Source: Petrosia ficiformis | Lineage: Eukaryota > Porifera > Demospongiae > Haplosclerida > Petrosiidae | NCBI GenBank assembly: GCA_947044365.1 | Contig: OX345653.1 | Location: forward strand, 1 to 64,000 | Length of the DNA stretch: 64,000 nucleotides | Direction: 5' to 3' | Part shown: positions 62,296-64,000 of the stretch, in pieces | Numbering within the stretch: position 1 is the stretch's first letter | How the letters are laid out: each line of letters opens with the position of its first letter | Notes under the pieces: model-generated | Seen by the model: only the letters and a program-made list of their open reading frames with translations | The model's database searches: none | What the model was told of the DNA's origin: nothing | Made by a program: the position numbers and the translations under genes

Positions 62296-64000
62296 ATGCA
62301 GAAATCTTCACATTTGATGCTGTGTTTTGCTGTAATTACACTAATGCTAACATCCTCAGGTATGTAATCTTTGTACAATATTTAGTACATATGGATAATC
62401 CTATATCAGTTCATTGTAGTAAGGGATATCATGGATACTATGATTATCACTATGATTTTGAAGATTTTTATTCACATCCAAGTGATCACAATCATAGTAA
62501 TGTAACATATATATATCATGATTACTATGTGAGAACAAGGGAAGGAGAGACTGCGGAACTCTGTGCTGAACTCAGTAATACACTGGATGAACCACTTGAG
62601 ATTTATTATACATCTGACTATAACATCAGTACTGAAATTAATGAAGGTGATTTAATTAATACATTTCTACTACATTTGCAGTTGCTGTTTCTCTCACAGA
62701 TTATGATCATTTCAAAGGTTTTTTGATATTTGAACCTGGTGATCGTAAGAAATGTTTCCAAGTTAATATCACAGATGATGATATCGCAGGAGAAGAAGAT
62801 TTAGAGGCTTTTGAAATATATTGGGCTTTTGATCCACAAATCCATAATAACACTGTGTTCTATCATAGTCAATATGATGACTATGCATATTCTTTTGTTC
62901 CAATTGAGGATAATGATGGTATGTTTTATCCATTATAAATAATTATAGTTGCTACATAATTATATGTACATGTTATAGTACAGCTAACTGTACTATAATG
63001 TGGCTCTTTTGAAGTGCAGTAATAACATTCTGTTAAAAGTGAGAAAACTTTCTTGTGATTCATCAGTATTCTAATTATATTATAGTGTTGACCCTCACAC
63101 CAAATGTGACAAATATCACTGTCTATGAAGGAGATTACTCAGGAATTTGTGTGAAAGCTGATCAAGTAGCTCGTGATGGACCAGCTCTCTTCTATGTTAC
63201 CTTTGATGATTATACATCAGACAGTATGTATATTATAATCTATTAGTGTATTTTTCAAGTATTTTAATTATTCTTTTATAGTATATGATGATTTGCAGTA
63301 CATTCACTATGAAGAATATCCTGATTACTTTTATCCTCATTATGGAGGATACTATTATATTTATCCTGGTGACGATGAAGTCTGTTTTCACTTCCATACA
63401 TATGATGATTATGAGTTTGAAGGAAATGAAAAGTTTGCGATAAAACTCTATTCTTTTACTCCAACCCGAGTTGGTAATAATGACAGTGATAATGATGATG
63501 TCAGTGGTAGCGGCAATGACGAATACAATAGTTACCATGGAGATAAATACCATAATGACAAGTATCATGAAGAGTATAACCATGGATATGATAAAGGTGA
63601 TCATTATTATGATGGAAAACATAGTCACCATGAAGATTACTATGGACATCACAAAAAACCATTTTTGCCGGAGTATGCCTACTTTGATACTCTTATTCCT
63701 GAAGCATTGAGCATAATCCCTGTTACTATTGTGGACAATGAAGATCGTGAGTTAGTATAATAAGTTAGTAGTACAGATATACACTGTATCATACACATAA
63801 CTATATATGCCTACATTCGTACTCATTAAAAACCGTATAATCAACTTATGCTAAATTCAAATTATAGTTTTGTATTGTATGTGCCACATGATTAATTCAT
63901 AGGATTGAATTCAGAAAATAATAATTGTAGTGTATGTGTGAATAACTGTGATACATAATTATTACATGTACAATATATTATGTTCTTTTAGTTCCATGTC
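62296..64000 (+). CDS. Secreted/cell-surface protein with Calx-beta-like repeats, 3'-incomplete
   Basis: Exons: 62296-62359, 62410-62646, 62682-62918, 63086-63223, 63282-63746 and 63992 onward to the window edge. Every junction is phase 1, GT-AG. The start MQKSSHLMLCFAVITLMLTS is a good signal peptide. The second and third exons together look like one Calx-beta-type module: EGETAELCAEL, then FEPGDRKKCFQVNITDDDI, EDLEAFEIYW and FVPIEDND. The fourth and fifth repeat the plan: YEGDYSGICVKAD, YPGDDEVCFHFHTYDDYEFE, NEKFAIKLYS and IPVTIVDNED. Calx-beta domains bind Ca2+ in Na+/Ca2+ exchangers and occur in adhesion proteins. A His/Tyr/Asp-rich insertion (HGDKYHNDKYHEEYNHGY) breaks the second module. 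At least 383 residues are visible. It lies 561 bp downstream of the exchanger on the same strand. Extracellular location and Ca2+ binding are inferences. Confidence 0.75.

Noticed and set aside
63233..63652. 139-codon hydrophobic frame on the minus strand
   Set aside because: It is antisense to the Asp/His/Tyr-rich exon 5 of the Calx-beta-like gene; the apparent hydrophobicity is a mirror of GAT and CAT codons.

Overview
The window looks like an AT-rich, repeat-dense animal genome with very short introns. Its conserved genes are a splicing factor close to human SF3B4, an NCL-type cation/Ca2+ exchanger and a secreted Calx-beta-like protein. An early-branching invertebrate such as a demosponge is my best guess. 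That is an inference from gene content and intron style, not a proven identification. I built gene models by hand from splice signals and phase continuity.

Layout. 1-2.2 kb holds short direct repeats. 2.2-8.5 kb, minus strand, has two adjacent genes. One is a 723-aa Crypton/DUF3504-type tyrosine recombinase in four exons with all catalytic positions visible. The other is a 901-aa two-exon protein ending in a SET-like domain. Both are bounded by short tandem duplications. 8.8-9.4 kb holds minisatellites. 9.8-24.1 kb is a 14-kb satellite with a 62/66-bp unit and at least 12 copies of a longer spacer. 24.1-31 kb is a second satellite with a unit of about 170 bp and, locally, a 672-bp higher-order unit. 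It is interrupted at 25.5-26.7 kb by a partial copy of a duplicated locus.

31.0-34.0 kb and 51.2-55.2 kb are two copies of one locus. Each carries a thioredoxin-like exon, degenerate or frameshifted, and a tandem array of ~300-bp units with minus-strand splice-like signals. Between them lie a minus-strand coiled-coil/DEP/ankyrin gene (34.45-37.04 kb, 17 exons, 5' end not found), an exact 180-bp tandem repeat beside its first visible exon, and a 10-kb inverted-repeat element (40,085-50,093). The arms of that element are made of ~24-bp tandem subrepeats, and a 3-bp CAG duplication flanks it.

55.9-64 kb is ordinary, well-conserved gene space. SF3B4 (minus) and the exchanger (plus) are head-to-head with only 94 bp between start codons. 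Downstream of the exchanger, on the same strand, a signal-peptide protein with acidic Calx-beta-like exons, all joined in phase 1, runs off the right edge.

The best candidate for something undescribed is the pairing of the tyrosine recombinase with the SET-like gene. The internally repetitive foldback element and the satellite/segmental-duplication complex come next.
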